DNA of 64,000 nt from SIG480 sp045539475 (GCA_045539475.1 JAZQFJ010000085.1:1-64000), one strand, 5' to 3'. Shown: positions 1 to 8,283, numbered from the stretch's first letter. Translations and numbers: made by a program. The notes: a model not told the origin generated them from the letters alone.

Positions 1-74
1 GTGGCACCAAATCCTCTATACTTATCATTTCTATTTGATATCTGTTTTCGTTGCTTTTTTGCATCATCTTTCAT
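1..74 (-). CDS. possible start of a leftward gene (partial)
   Basis: An open frame begins at the ATG ending at 74 (or in frame at 80) and runs off the left edge. It encodes a lysine- and arginine-rich start (MKDDAKKQRKQI). A TATAAT lies at 85-90 on the minus strand, very close to the start. I see no good ribosome binding site, so this may be chance. No function can be given. Confidence 0.25.
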   Translation of the reverse strand, partial: MKDDAKKQRKQISNRNDKYRGFGA

Positions 75-103
75 CACCATTGATATTATACCATAAAACG
101 ATG

Positions 104-131
104 AAAAAGCCCAGCTTTTGCTGGACTTTTT
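104..131 (-). terminator. terminator of the SSB-like gene
   Basis: A-rich and T-rich arms flank a CCCAGC/GCTGG stem with a four-base loop. On the minus strand the hairpin is followed by a T-run, downstream of the SSB-like stop. It is symmetrical and could work in both directions. Confidence 0.6.
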
Positions 132-141
132 CGACAGTCTG

Positions 142-174
142 TCACCCGCCGCATTTGCGGCGGGTGAATTTTTT
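142..174 (+). terminator. GC-rich hairpin with T-run
   Basis: A perfect 11-bp stem (TCACCCGCCGC with its complement, loop ATTT) is followed on the plus strand by six Ts. By form it is a rightward terminator. It also lies just beyond the stop of the leftward SSB-like gene. No rightward gene feeding it is visible in the window. Confidence 0.45.
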
Positions 175-790
175 ATTCCTCAAACGATGCCTCTTCAATA
201 GAAGAAACAGAGACCTCAAAAGCAGTTCTTACCGTTTCAATTCCGTCAATAAGCTTCGTGTATTCACGGCTTTGTACCCTGCCGCATACGGTTATCACGT
301 CTCCTGTACGGAAGGTTCCGGCAGCGCGGGCGTTGCGTCCCCATACAATAAGAGGAAGATAATCGCTTCTGCCGTATTTTCGATTAGTTGCAAGCATAAT
401 ATCGCATATCTCGCGACCGAGCGGCGTTTTGCGGTAAACAGGGGTTTTGCATATGGTGCCCGTCAGGTGAAGTGCGTTTTCGTATGTATTTTCCGCACAA
501 GGAGAAAGCTCTTTTATAAAAGCTGAGATAATCAGGCGATTTCCCGTTTCTGTTTTTTGGTTGAACGAGCGAAGCTCGCTTTGCGTTGAAATAAAATCCC
601 CGACGGTCAGATTATGCTCCCGGGCAGTTTCCTGACGTATGATGGTATTGATTACGTCATATGTTCCGGAAAGCCTGCGCGTTTCGAGCTTGAATGTGTA
701 AAAAAGAGTTCCGTGAGATTCGTGGGAAAATTCTATATCCGAGACGATTTGTCCGCTGAGATAAAGAATGTTGCGAGAAGAGTTTTCCAT
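173..790 (-). CDS. single-stranded DNA-binding protein-like, two OB folds
   Basis: About 205 residues, consisting of two similar halves. Each half looks like an SSB-type OB fold: roughly residues 8-95 (from NILYLSGQIV) and 105-200 (from NALHLTGTI, with the SSB-like stretch DYLPLIVWGRNA and then GDVITVCGRVQSREY). Classical SSB has one OB fold and an acidic tail ending in an IPF-type motif. Here two OB folds are in tandem and the tail motif is missing, so this is an SSB-family paralogue and not the housekeeping ssb. The start at 790 is chosen because GAGGTGG sits 7-8 bases upstream; the ATG at 805 overlaps that site. Single-strand binding is inferred from the fold only. Confidence 0.7.
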   Translation of the reverse strand: MENSSRNILYLSGQIVSDIEFSHESHGTLFYTFKLETRRLSGTYDVINTIIRQETAREHNLTVGDFISTQSELRSFNQKTETGNRLIISAFIKELSPCAENTYENALHLTGTICKTPVYRKTPLGREICDIMLATNRKYGRSDYLPLIVWGRNARAAGTFRTGDVITVCGRVQSREYTKLIDGIETVRTAFEVSVSSIEEASFEE

Positions 791-818
791 TAAAAGCCAC
801 CTCATATCATAAGTCTTA

Positions 819-847
819 ATACTAATGTATTTTGAAATGACTGTAAA
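819..847 (-). promoter_or_regulatory. promoter of SSB-like gene
   Basis: TTTACA, 17 bases, TAGTAT on the minus strand upstream of the start at 790. The match is moderate. Confidence 0.5.
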
Positions 848-884
848 TATGCCTTGACTTTAATATGTTTATCAGCGATTTTTG

Positions 885-913
885 TTGCATTTTGTGTGAG
901 AAGATATTATACT
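885..913 (+). promoter_or_regulatory. promoter of AraC regulator 1
   Basis: TTGCAT, 17 bases, TATACT, ending 28 bases before the chosen start codon. Confidence 0.65.
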
Positions 914-941
914 AAAGAGTGTGAGAAAGGGGAGTGCGGCG

Positions 942-1808
942 ATGGTTGAAGAAAAAGGATGGAAAGCGGTCGCTTTTGAAAATGACAGGTACAGCTTTTT
1001 AAAAATAGCAAGCATAGGCTATCGGGATTACAGCGTATGCAAAAGCGGTGATTTTGTTGCCGTAAACCGTTGGCACAGCTTATATTTTGTCCCGGGAGGA
1101 AGTGGAAGCTTTACATTGGGTGAAAAAAAGTATCCGCTTCAAAAGGGCGATTTATTCTTTATTCGTCCGGGTGAGCCGGTGGCATATTGTACAGATGATG
1201 ACACGCTTAAGTATTATTGGATAGCGCTCTCGCCCGAACACGCTGAAGAAATCGCGAAAATTCTCGGCCTTTCGCGGGAAGAACCGGTGCGCCGTGCAAA
1301 GTTTGATCAGCGCGTTGAATGGATATTCAGCTCCGTGATGGAATGGGATAAAGGAACATCGCGCAGCTATTTTGCCGCAATTTCCGCTCTGATGCAAATT
1401 TTGTCTGCCGAGTGTGAGGTTGAGGAGCTTCCGTGCTCGGTTGAAAAGCATAAAGCACTCGCAGAAAGCATAAAGCAGACGATAGATCTGAACTTTAAAA
1501 ATCCGGATTTTTCAGTTAACGATGCGGCACAATTGCTCTACATAAGTCATTCGACCATGTCGCGTGTGTTCAAGGAAACAATGGGGATAACTCCTGTGGC
1601 GTATCTTATAGACGTTCGTCTTGGATTTGCTGCAGAACTTTTGAGGAAACGGGATATTTCCGTAAAGGAGCTTTCCGTTGCGGCAGGGTTTTATGACGGC
1701 GGATATTTTATGAAACGTTTTAAAAAGAAATTCGGAATGACGGTAAAAGAATACAGAATTCGCCATAGTGCGGAGCGATTTAGTGAAACAAAAAGCATTA
1801 AGGCTTGA
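942..1808 (+). CDS. AraC family transcriptional regulator
   Basis: 288 residues. The N-terminal half is an AraC-type cupin (RWHSLYFVPGG, then QKGDLFFIRPGEPVAY), a typical small-molecule sensing domain. The last ~100 residues hold the two helix-turn-helix motifs, seen in NDAAQLLYISHSTMSRVFKE and in VAAGFYDGGYFMKRFKKKFG. The start at 942 is chosen because AAAGGGGAG lies at 926-933; the GTG at 921 has no such site. It stands alone with its own promoter, next to the divergent SSB-like gene. The inducer and targets cannot be told from sequence. A good promoter for the next gene begins inside its last codons. Confidence 0.9.
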   Translation: MVEEKGWKAVAFENDRYSFLKIASIGYRDYSVCKSGDFVAVNRWHSLYFVPGGSGSFTLGEKKYPLQKGDLFFIRPGEPVAYCTDDDTLKYYWIALSPEHAEEIAKILGLSREEPVRRAKFDQRVEWIFSSVMEWDKGTSRSYFAAISALMQILSAECEVEELPCSVEKHKALAESIKQTIDLNFKNPDFSVNDAAQLLYISHSTMSRVFKETMGITPVAYLIDVRLGFAAELLRKRDISVKELSVAAGFYDGGYFMKRFKKKFGMTVKEYRIRHSAERFSETKSIKA

Positions 1809-1833
1809 CACAAATGGGAAAATAGTGTATAAT
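1805..1833 (+). promoter_or_regulatory. consensus sigma-A promoter of the CNNM transporter
   Basis: TTGACA at 1805-1810, exactly 17 bases, TATAAT at 1828-1833. It overlaps the stop codon of the upstream AraC gene and drives the ~240-nt leader before 2077. Confidence 0.9.
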
Positions 1834-1839
1834 ACATTC

Positions 1840-2076
1840 CAGTATTATAGAAAGGATGGCAATTTGAATATGGATTCGGATGACGGAGATTACCCCGCTA
1901 ATACCGAAAAATATATTTATTTGTTATATGAGGCGTACTTGCGCGCGTTTTTGGAACATGCACGCAGGTGTGCCTTTTTGTGCTTTAAAAGAGTCCGTAT
2001 ATGATTTTTGGAGCAGCTTTTAATGCATTAAGTAGGATAAATATATTTTAGGTTTAAGGAGAGTAAAAAGAAAATC
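1840..2076 (+). promoter_or_regulatory. structured 5' leader with attenuator-like hairpin
   Basis: The leader between the promoter and the CNNM start is about 237 nt. A 15-bp arm at 1932-1946 pairs with 1960-1974 (three G-U pairs, one mismatch) and is followed by TTTTT at 1975-1979, the form of an intrinsic terminator placed before the gene. A 44-codon open frame (1870-2004, from MDSDDGDYPANTEK) with AAGGATGG upstream spans the hairpin and may be a leader peptide or chance. The stretch around 1888-1912 (GGAGATTACCCCGC..CCGAAAAAT) is a plausible aptamer core, but I could not match it to a named riboswitch class. Metal sensing is inference from the downstream gene. Confidence 0.45.
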
Positions 2077-3330
2077 ATGAGTATATTGGAATATACTATA
2101 ATAATAGCGGTGATGGTTGTACTGTCGGCGTATTTTTCCGCGACGGAGACGGCTTTTTCATCACTTAACAAAACGCGCCTGAGAGCTATGGCGGAGGGCG
2201 GAAACAAAAAAGCTGAGATAACACTCTCGCTTGCGGAAAATTATGATAAGCTAATATCGACGATACTTATAGGCAACAATATTGTAAACATAGCGGCATC
2301 ATCCATTGCAACGGTTATGTTTGTTCATCTTTACGGTGACATCGGTGCAACGATCTCCACGGCGGTTATTACGGTTGTCGTGCTCATTTTTGGTGAGATA
2401 ACGCCGAAAAGCATTGCAAAGGACAGTCCGGAAAGATTTGCGATGTTTTCAACCCCTGCAATCCGTGCGCTTATCTGGATACTTACGCCGATAAACTTCA
2501 TTTTCTCAATGTGGAAAAAGCTTGTTTCCAAAATCTTTAAAACCGAGGATAATGCGAAGATGTCTCAGGAAGAGCTTCTTATGCTTGTTGAAGAGGTTGA
2601 GCAGGAGGGGAGCCTTGATACGGATGAGGGCGAGCTTATCCGTAATGCAATTGAGTTTTCCGAGCGTGAGGCGGTGGATATTCTTACGCACCGTGTTGAC
2701 CTTGAAGGCTTTGCACTTGGAACGGATAAGGCAGAGATTGCGGAGCTTTTTGCGGAAACGCAGTTTTCACGTCTTCTCGTTTACAACGAGAGTGTGGATG
2801 ATATCATCGGCTTTATTCACCTTAAGGATTTCCTTACTCCAAAGGGCGTTACAGAAAAGAAAATCGAGGAGATTATGGCAAAGCCCGTATTTATCCAGAA
2901 GTTTGAAAAGGTCAATGATATCCTTAAGATTCTCCAGCAGAACAAATCTCATATTGCAGTTGTAATTGATGAATACGGCGGTACGCTCGGTATAGTAACG
3001 ATGGAGGATATCTTAGAGGAGCTTGTCGGTGAAATATGGGATGAGCACGATGAAGTTGTTCTGGACTTTGATAAGATTGATGAGAGAACTTATAAGGTGG
3101 ATTGCTCGGCAAACTTCGAGGATTTCTGTGAGGTGTTTGATCTTGAAGCTGAGGCAGAAAGCATTTCTGTCGGCGGATGGGTTATGGAACAGCTCGGCAA
3201 GATGCCGGAGGACGGCGACACTTTTGAATATGAAAATCTTGAGATAACAATTACAGAAACGGACTCCCATCGCGTAACGCAGATACGAGTGTTCCAAAAA
3301 GAAGAGGAACAAGAAACGGTAGAAGAATAA
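2077..3330 (+). CDS. CNNM/CorC (hemolysin C) family membrane transporter
   Basis: 417 residues in the usual order for the family. An N-terminal CNNM (DUF21) membrane domain with about three to four membrane spans (residues ~1-180, including SAYFSATETAFSSLNKTR and GEITPKSIAKD) comes first. A CBS pair follows (~200-325, with VIDEYGGTLGIVTMEDILEE), then a C-terminal CorC_HlyC domain (~335-415). Family members in bacteria are linked to magnesium or cobalt efflux; the old name hemolysin is misleading. The start has AAGGAGAG upstream at 2058-2065. A convergent terminator follows at 3337. The leader suggests control by attenuation. Confidence 0.92.
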   Translation: MSILEYTIIIAVMVVLSAYFSATETAFSSLNKTRLRAMAEGGNKKAEITLSLAENYDKLISTILIGNNIVNIAASSIATVMFVHLYGDIGATISTAVITVVVLIFGEITPKSIAKDSPERFAMFSTPAIRALIWILTPINFIFSMWKKLVSKIFKTEDNAKMSQEELLMLVEEVEQEGSLDTDEGELIRNAIEFSEREAVDILTHRVDLEGFALGTDKAEIAELFAETQFSRLLVYNESVDDIIGFIHLKDFLTPKGVTEKKIEEIMAKPVFIQKFEKVNDILKILQQNKSHIAVVIDEYGGTLGIVTMEDILEELVGEIWDEHDEVVLDFDKIDERTYKVDCSANFEDFCEVFDLEAEAESISVGGWVMEQLGKMPEDGDTFEYENLEITITETDSHRVTQIRVFQKEEEQETVEE

Positions 3331-3336
3331 TGATAT

Positions 3337-3378
3337 AAAAACAACACGGACGAAAAATTTTCGTCCGTGTTGTTTTTA
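3337..3378. terminator. bidirectional terminator
   Basis: A near-perfect palindrome (AAAAACAACACGGACGAAAAA with its complement after a TTT loop) between two convergent genes. It gives a T-run in both directions. Confidence 0.9.
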
Positions 3379-3402
3379 GGATAAATGTATTATTGGGATG
3401 TA

Positions 3403-4662
3403 TTATGCTTTGTATGCGTTATATACCTTTCTGAAAGCATCGCAGACTTCTTTGATGTTGGTGTCGCTCCAGCTCTCTAACGGGTAAAACATAAATGTAT
3501 CATCAAGAGATTTGCTTATAACGGGAAGATCGGAGAGGGAATATCTTTTTTCTTTGTCTCCTGTATATTCCGGTGCTGCCCACGGATATCCGCTGTCGCC
3601 AAACACGCGGCTTTCCTGATACCATTCACTTGTATACGGTGTTGCGATGTAGCGCTTGTTTACATTAAGGCCCTCTGCTGCGAGAGCATCACAGAAGGTG
3701 TTCTTGTCGCAAGTGACGGCATCTGCATTGAAGAGACAACGGAGAAACCAGTATGACGGTGAGCTCTTTTCGGAAATCTGAGTGAAACGAACTACCGGAA
3801 TATCGGAAAGAGCTGCTTTGATTTTTTCGATAACCTCACGGCGTTTTTCGCCGATGGGGAACATCTTTTTAATCTGAACTCTGCCGATAGCCGCATGCAT
3901 ATCGTCCATATTGTAGTTGAGTGATGCGCACACATTTCCGTTTGAACCGTCAGCACCGTAAGGCTTGCCGCGGTCAGCTGCCTGACGTGCTCTGTAGTAA
4001 GCTTCCTCGGTGCGAGTCCATACAAGACCGCCCTGACCGCCGACGCAGGTGTGCTTGCCGAACATCATTGAGAAACCGGAAGCATCGCCAAAAGTACCGA
4101 CCGGACGTCCGTTGAAGGATGCGCCGTGTGCCTGTGCGCAGTCCTCAATAACTTTGATGCCCTTTTCTTTTGCAAATTCGCATATTTTCTCAATATCCTC
4201 GCACGGCTCGCCGGCGATGTGAGCAACTACGATTGCACTTGTGCGCTCGGTGTATGCTTTTTTTACACCCTCAAAGCTTATGTTGAAGCTTCCGGGAGCA
4301 GAGTCTGCAATTACGGGGATGCAGTTTAACATAACAATAGGCATAAGCCCGCCCGGATCGGTAATGGGCCCGCAGATGATTTCTGTGAAGGGCTGGATGT
4401 TCTGTGAGCGGAGTGCAACGTAAACCGAGGTAGTTCCGCTGTTTACGCATTCGGCATAGCCGCTACCTAAAAGCTCGGCAAACTCTTTGCCTAAAAGCTC
4501 GCGATCCGGACCGTTATAGCCGGGAGCCACGCCTTTTTCGATTGCTTCGTCAAGTATTCTGTTACATGCGGCTTTTTCCTCTGCACCGAAGTGATGTCTT
4601 GGTGCAAAAGGAGTTTTTATTGCCTTTTCGCCGCCGTTTATTGCGAGATTGTTCATCTTCAA
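3403..4662 (-). CDS. DegT/DnrJ/EryC1/StrS family PLP aminotransferase
   Basis: 419 residues, the usual family length. The fold-type I PLP pattern is clear: a phosphate-binding turn in CVNSGTTSVYVAL, the cofactor aspartate in VIEDCAQAHG, and the Schiff-base lysine at about Lys203 in FGKHTCVGGQGG. The family mostly aminates keto-sugars bound to nucleotides for cell-wall or antibiotic sugars. A subgroup makes aminohydroxybenzoate or scyllo-inosamine. No sugar-nucleotide genes lie nearby, so the substrate is open. AGGAG lies just upstream of the start at 4662. Transcribed alone toward the shared terminator. Confidence 0.88.
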   Translation of the reverse strand: MKMNNLAINGGEKAIKTPFAPRHHFGAEEKAACNRILDEAIEKGVAPGYNGPDRELLGKEFAELLGSGYAECVNSGTTSVYVALRSQNIQPFTEIICGPITDPGGLMPIVMLNCIPVIADSAPGSFNISFEGVKKAYTERTSAIVVAHIAGEPCEDIEKICEFAKEKGIKVIEDCAQAHGASFNGRPVGTFGDASGFSMMFGKHTCVGGQGGLVWTRTEEAYYRARQAADRGKPYGADGSNGNVCASLNYNMDDMHAAIGRVQIKKMFPIGEKRREVIEKIKAALSDIPVVRFTQISEKSSPSYWFLRCLFNADAVTCDKNTFCDALAAEGLNVNKRYIATPYTSEWYQESRVFGDSGYPWAAPEYTGDKEKRYSLSDLPVISKSLDDTFMFYPLESWSDTNIKEVCDAFRKVYNAYKA

Positions 4663-4751
4663 AACACTCCTTTTGTGATTTTGGTTAGATTATATCTTTT
4701 TAAAAGAATAAAAGCAATGGAATATTTTGAAGCATTTATGTATTTTTTTGT

Positions 4752-4790
4752 TTAAAAAAGAGATTGCAGCAAAATTAATTTTGCTACAAT
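4752..4790 (-). terminator. terminator of pyrR
   Basis: Stem ATTGTAGCAAAATT with its complement (4763-4790), followed on the minus strand by CTCTTTTTT. It lies 30 bases past the pyrR stop. Confidence 0.85.
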
Positions 4791-4821
4791 CCGGTTGTGA
4801 TTTTATAGAAATAACGATATT

Positions 4822-5358
4822 TTAAATATTATAAAGGCATACGCCGGTTTCACCGTCGATTTCGTCAACCATAACGGAAACAAGCTCGGATTTTGATGTG
4901 GGGATGTTTTTGCCTACGAAATCCGGACGGATTGGAAGCTCGCGGTGACCGCGGTCAATGAGAACTGCAAGCTGGATGGATTTAGGTCTGCCGAAACGGA
5001 AAACCGATTCAATCGCCGCGCGCACCGTGCGCCCGGTGTAGAGAACATCGTCCACGATGATTATGTTATAATCCCGGACATCACACGGAATTTCGCAGCC
5101 CTCAGAGGTGGGAAGAGGCTGAGATTCAGAAAGGTCATCGCGGTAAAGAGTTATATCAATGTGACCGAGCGGGACATCCGTGCCCTCAAATTTTTTAATG
5201 TTATCGCGAAGCATTTTCGCAAGAGGAATTCCGCGACGCTTCACGCCGAGCAGACAAATCCCCTCCGCTCCGCGGTTCTTTTCTATTATTTCATGAGTAA
5301 TACGTGCCATAGAACGGCTGATAGCCGCTTCGTCCATAATTTTTGCTTTAAACTCCAC
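4822..5358 (-). CDS. pyrR: PyrR: pyr operon attenuator / uracil phosphoribosyltransferase
   Basis: 178 residues, the standard length. The PRPP-binding motif is NIIIVDDVLYTGRT (residues ~98-111). Other PyrR signatures are GVKRRGIPLAKML, ITLYRDDL near the middle and VLIDRGHRELPIRPDFVGK. In Bacillus PyrR binds pyr mRNA anti-antiterminators in a UMP-dependent way and has weak uracil phosphoribosyltransferase activity. Here it is monocistronic: no pyr biosynthesis gene is within reach, so it presumably acts on pyr transcripts elsewhere. A good ribosome binding site (AAGGAGCAATGC) precedes the start. Confidence 0.93.
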   Translation of the reverse strand: MEFKAKIMDEAAISRSMARITHEIIEKNRGAEGICLLGVKRRGIPLAKMLRDNIKKFEGTDVPLGHIDITLYRDDLSESQPLPTSEGCEIPCDVRDYNIIIVDDVLYTGRTVRAAIESVFRFGRPKSIQLAVLIDRGHRELPIRPDFVGKNIPTSKSELVSVMVDEIDGETGVCLYNI

Positions 5359-5473
5359 AGTGCATTGCTCCTTGAAAAAATGTTCAGTTTATTTTATCAT
5401 AAATTGCTCAAACTTACAAGTGCTGCTTTGAGATTTTGAATTGATCTGATGTTGCAAATCGGGCAGAAAAGCT

Positions 5474-5502
5474 TTGACACAACGGATAAAAGGTGATATA
5501 CT
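5474..5502 (+). promoter_or_regulatory. promoter of AraC regulator 2
   Basis: TTGACA, 17 bases, TATACT, ending 27 bases before the GTG start at 5530. Confidence 0.85.
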
Positions 5503-5529
5503 CTTCTTGATAAAAGAGGTGAGACAATC

Positions 5530-6444
5530 GTGATAATTCCGACGTATTCTTCAATGGGGTTTCTCAGTAAGCTTCCTGTGCGTATTACAACGCAATCTGT
5601 GCGCGATAAAACATCCCTTCATATTCATCCGCATATTCAGATGTGTTTTGTGCTTTCAGGAACGCTCAGGCATATAATAAACGGACATGAGTATTTGCAG
5701 GAAGCAGGCTCGTGTTCATTCGTTCTGCCCTTTGATGCTCATCTTATTGACTCCACATTATCCGAGGATACGCCTGTTATTGTTCACATCGCTTTTTTTG
5801 AAGAATTCCTCACAAAGCGCGGATATGATTTTTTTCCCCATCGGGGAATTTGCGCAAGGCTTGAAGAAGGGAATATACCGGAAATGTGCGTTTTCTCCGG
5901 CTTTGAGGAAAAGGCAACGGAGCTTGTGCGCAAGATGCTTGAAGAATTTGAAAACGGAAGGGAAATGTCTTTTGACCGCGCGGCGGCTCTTGTTGCGGAG
6001 CTTTTCTCACTTGCGTGCACATCGGCAGTTGCCGGAAAGGAAACGAGAATATCACAGCGCAATGTTGAAAAAATCCTGAAGGCGGTAGAGTTTGTTGAAA
6101 ATAATTATCCGGAGAAAATAACTACGGATATGCTCGCGAAAATCGCCGGGATGTCAAGGCGCGGTTTTACGGAGTTTTTCAAAAAAGTAACGATGCTTTC
6201 TCCGATGCAGTTTGTTTTATCGGTCAGGATAAAAAATGCGGAAATGCTGATGCGCGGAACAGAGATGCTTTTCGATGAAATCGCCCGTGCCACAGGACTT
6301 GGTGACCACTCAAACCTTGCGCGCGTGTTTAAAAAATATCGGGGATATTCTCCAACGGATTATATCAGCCTTACATACAAAAGCGGGAAAAACGCGCATG
6401 CAATACCTGTAGGTGAGCGTTATAGCTGGATAGAAGAATTATAA
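5530..6444 (+). CDS. AraC family transcriptional regulator
   Basis: 304 residues with a GTG start behind AAAGAGGTGAG. Residues ~25-110 form a cupin sensor (HIHPHIQMCFVLSGTL, then SCSFVLPFDAHLIDS). Residues ~190-285 hold the paired HTH domain (MLAKIAGMSRRGFTEFFKKV and IARATGLGDHSNLARVFKKY, then RGYSPTDYI). It stands alone between its own promoter and a terminator at 6531. No neighbour suggests the signal or regulon. Confidence 0.88.
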   Translation: MIIPTYSSMGFLSKLPVRITTQSVRDKTSLHIHPHIQMCFVLSGTLRHIINGHEYLQEAGSCSFVLPFDAHLIDSTLSEDTPVIVHIAFFEEFLTKRGYDFFPHRGICARLEEGNIPEMCVFSGFEEKATELVRKMLEEFENGREMSFDRAAALVAELFSLACTSAVAGKETRISQRNVEKILKAVEFVENNYPEKITTDMLAKIAGMSRRGFTEFFKKVTMLSPMQFVLSVRIKNAEMLMRGTEMLFDEIARATGLGDHSNLARVFKKYRGYSPTDYISLTYKSGKNAHAIPVGERYSWIEEL

Positions 6445-6530
6445 GCGAGAAACAGGAAAAAAGCTTAGGAATGGGCCAAGGTACGTCGAGAGGTTCGGTT
6501 TGCCGATAGCAAAAAGGCTTTATAATAAGA

Positions 6531-6555
6531 GAAAACCCGAAATTTTCGGGTTTTC
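6531..6555. terminator. bidirectional terminator
   Basis: GAAAACCCGAAA paired with TTTCGGGTTTTC. It sits between the AraC gene and the leftward acpP and has T-rich arms in both directions. Confidence 0.8.
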
Positions 6556-6640
6556 TTCACAAATTGGCAGTTTATTAAGATGTCGACCGGAAACGCTTGC
6601 ATTTACTTCCTTTTTGCGGTCCGGAGCTTTTTAACGTTTC

Positions 6641-6868
6641 TCAGACTCTTGCCTCGATGTAGTTTACCACATCTCCGACAGTTTTGAACATCTGTGCATC
6701 GCTGTCTTCGATAGTAATATCAAATTCTTCTTCGACTGTCATCATAAGCTCGACAATGTCAAGAGAGTCAGCACCGAGATCATCCATAATGTTTGTTGAC
6801 TCTGTAACCTCTGACGGGTCGATGTCAAGCTGTGCCTCAAGTATGTTTTTTAAAGTGTCAATTACCAT
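6641..6868 (-). CDS. acpP: acyl carrier protein
   Basis: 75 residues, strongly acidic, the usual ACP size. The phosphopantetheine site is Ser35 in the DSL motif of DDLGADSLDIVEL. It carries growing acyl chains as thioesters in type II fatty acid synthesis. It is not next to fab genes here; the neighbour upstream is a cysteine desulfurase. AGGAGG-like bases (GGAGGTATAAAC) lie just before the start. Confidence 0.95.
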   Translation of the reverse strand: MVIDTLKNILEAQLDIDPSEVTESTNIMDDLGADSLDIVELMMTVEEEFDITIEDSDAQMFKTVGDVVNYIEARV

Positions 6869-6955
6869 GTTTATACCTCCGTGTTATTTTGTAATTGATT
6901 TCTATATCGGTATAATAGCATCATTAAGCGATTTTTGCAATAGTTTTTTTGAAAT

Positions 6956-8068
6956 TTATATAAGTTTTTCTTTGACGATCTTAACGAAGGTGCGGACATC
7001 TTCCTCCGTAGAGAATCGGGAGAGGCTGATGCGGACGGCGCTGCCTATCAGCTTGTCCGGAACCTTGACCGCGCGGAGAACATGGCTTTTCTTTCCGCGG
7101 CTGCATGCAGAGCCTGCGGAAACGTAGATTTCATCCTCCTCCAGAATGCGCATAACCACCTCGCTCGGGTATTTTTCAAACGCGGCGGTAAGTATATGCG
7201 GGGCGCTGTTTTCAGCGGAGAAAACATGGACGCGTGGAAGCTCTTTAAGCTCTGCTTTTAATAAGGAAAGAAGATCTCGCATCCGCTCTGCATTTTCAAG
7301 ATAGGTGTCGGCAACGCTCTCCACGGCAGCTGCAAACGCGGCAATCTGCCCGGTGGCTTCCGTGCCGGAGCGAAGCCCGCCCTCCTGCCCGCCGCCGAGA
7401 AGCTGCGGGGTAAGGCGTACTCCGGATTTTATATAAAGGGCGCCGATGCCCTTCGGAGCATGGATTTTATGTCCGCTGAAGGAAATTAAATCTGCTCCGT
7501 ATTTTGATGCGTTAACCGGAATTTTCAGAAACGCCTGAACTGCGTCTGTGTGGAAGATAATATCTCGGGATTTAGCCTTTATCGCGCGTGAAATTGCGGG
7601 AATGTCCATAACGGAGCCGAGCTCGTTGTTCACGTTCATTACGGAAACTAAAAACGTGTCCTCGCGAACGGCGGCGGCAACGTCCTCTGCGTGGACAGAG
7701 CCGTCTGCGTGTGGCGCGATATACGTCACGTCAAAGCCGTCGGCTTCAAGCTTTTTTGCAACGTTTAAAACGGACGGATGTTCAAATTCCGTTGTAATCA
7801 TATGTCTGCGCTTTCCGCATCTTGCGGCTGTGCCGAGGATTGCAAGGTTGTTGCTCTCGCTTCCGCAGGAGGTGAACGTTATTTCCTTTGCATCGCAGGA
7901 AAGAATACCTGCAATTGTTTTTTTGGCATCACGGACGAGATGCTCTGCGGAAATTCCAAGCCCGTGGAGCGATGACGGATTGCCAAAGCCTTCGCACATG
8001 GCAGTTACCGCTGCTTGCGCCGCTTCGGGCGTAACGCGGGTGGTTGATGCGTTGTCAAAATATATCAT
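6956..8068 (-). CDS. cysteine desulfurase, NifS/IscS-like
   Basis: 370 residues. PLP-binding Lys201 lies in SFSGHKIHAPKG. The catalytic cysteine is about Cys322 in VSAGSACSRGK. The N-terminal YFDNASTTRV and the GGGQEGGLRSGTE loop are class hallmarks. The enzyme moves sulfur from cysteine to its active-site thiol for Fe-S clusters or tRNA thiolation. No iscU or thiI/mnmA gene adjoins it in the window, so the acceptor is not known. Two promoters lie upstream (8102-8130, 8180-8208), the outer one immediately before a terminator hairpin. Confidence 0.93.
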   Translation of the reverse strand: MIYFDNASTTRVTPEAAQAAVTAMCEGFGNPSSLHGLGISAEHLVRDAKKTIAGILSCDAKEITFTSCGSESNNLAILGTAARCGKRRHMITTEFEHPSVLNVAKKLEADGFDVTYIAPHADGSVHAEDVAAAVREDTFLVSVMNVNNELGSVMDIPAISRAIKAKSRDIIFHTDAVQAFLKIPVNASKYGADLISFSGHKIHAPKGIGALYIKSGVRLTPQLLGGGQEGGLRSGTEATGQIAAFAAAVESVADTYLENAERMRDLLSLLKAELKELPRVHVFSAENSAPHILTAAFEKYPSEVVMRILEEDEIYVSAGSACSRGKKSHVLRAVKVPDKLIGSAVRISLSRFSTEEDVRTFVKIVKEKLI

Positions 8069-8101
8069 AATAAAAAACTCCGATTCTTAGATGCTTTTAA
8101 T

Positions 8102-8130
8102 ATTTTACTATACCCTGAAAGCAAAGTCAA
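8102..8130 (-). promoter_or_regulatory. proximal promoter of cysteine desulfurase
   Basis: TTGACT, 17 bases, TAAAAT on the minus strand, ending 34 bases before the start codon. Confidence 0.65.
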
Positions 8131-8143
8131 TGCGCCGGAAAGC

Positions 8144-8170
8144 AAAAAAACGGGCGTTTTCAAAACGCCC
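8144..8170 (-). terminator. terminator immediately after a promoter
   Basis: A perfect GGGCGTTTT/AAAACGCCC stem with a one-base loop is followed on the minus strand by seven Ts. It begins about 10 bases past the -10 box at 8180, so any transcript from that promoter would be stopped after ~30 nt unless termination is prevented. Confidence 0.75.
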
Positions 8171-8179
8171 AACATATTT

Positions 8180-8208
8180 AGTATAGCAAAAAAGGAGAGT
8201 AATGTCAA
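8180..8208 (-). promoter_or_regulatory. distal promoter facing a terminator
   Basis: TTGACA, 17 bases, TATACT on the minus strand: a near-consensus promoter. It is separated from the cysteine desulfurase by the hairpin at 8144-8170. Confidence 0.75.
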
Positions 8209-8283
8209 TTGTTTTTGTGATAAGTGGCAGTAAATCTGCGATTTGCATAAATGGAATTTATGTATTTTGTACAAAATTACATA

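Noticed and set aside
1840..2076. Assignment of the CNNM leader as an M-box magnesium riboswitch
   Set aside because: Only a short stretch resembles M-box sequence; the conserved GGTGAGGCTCC start and distal helices are missing.
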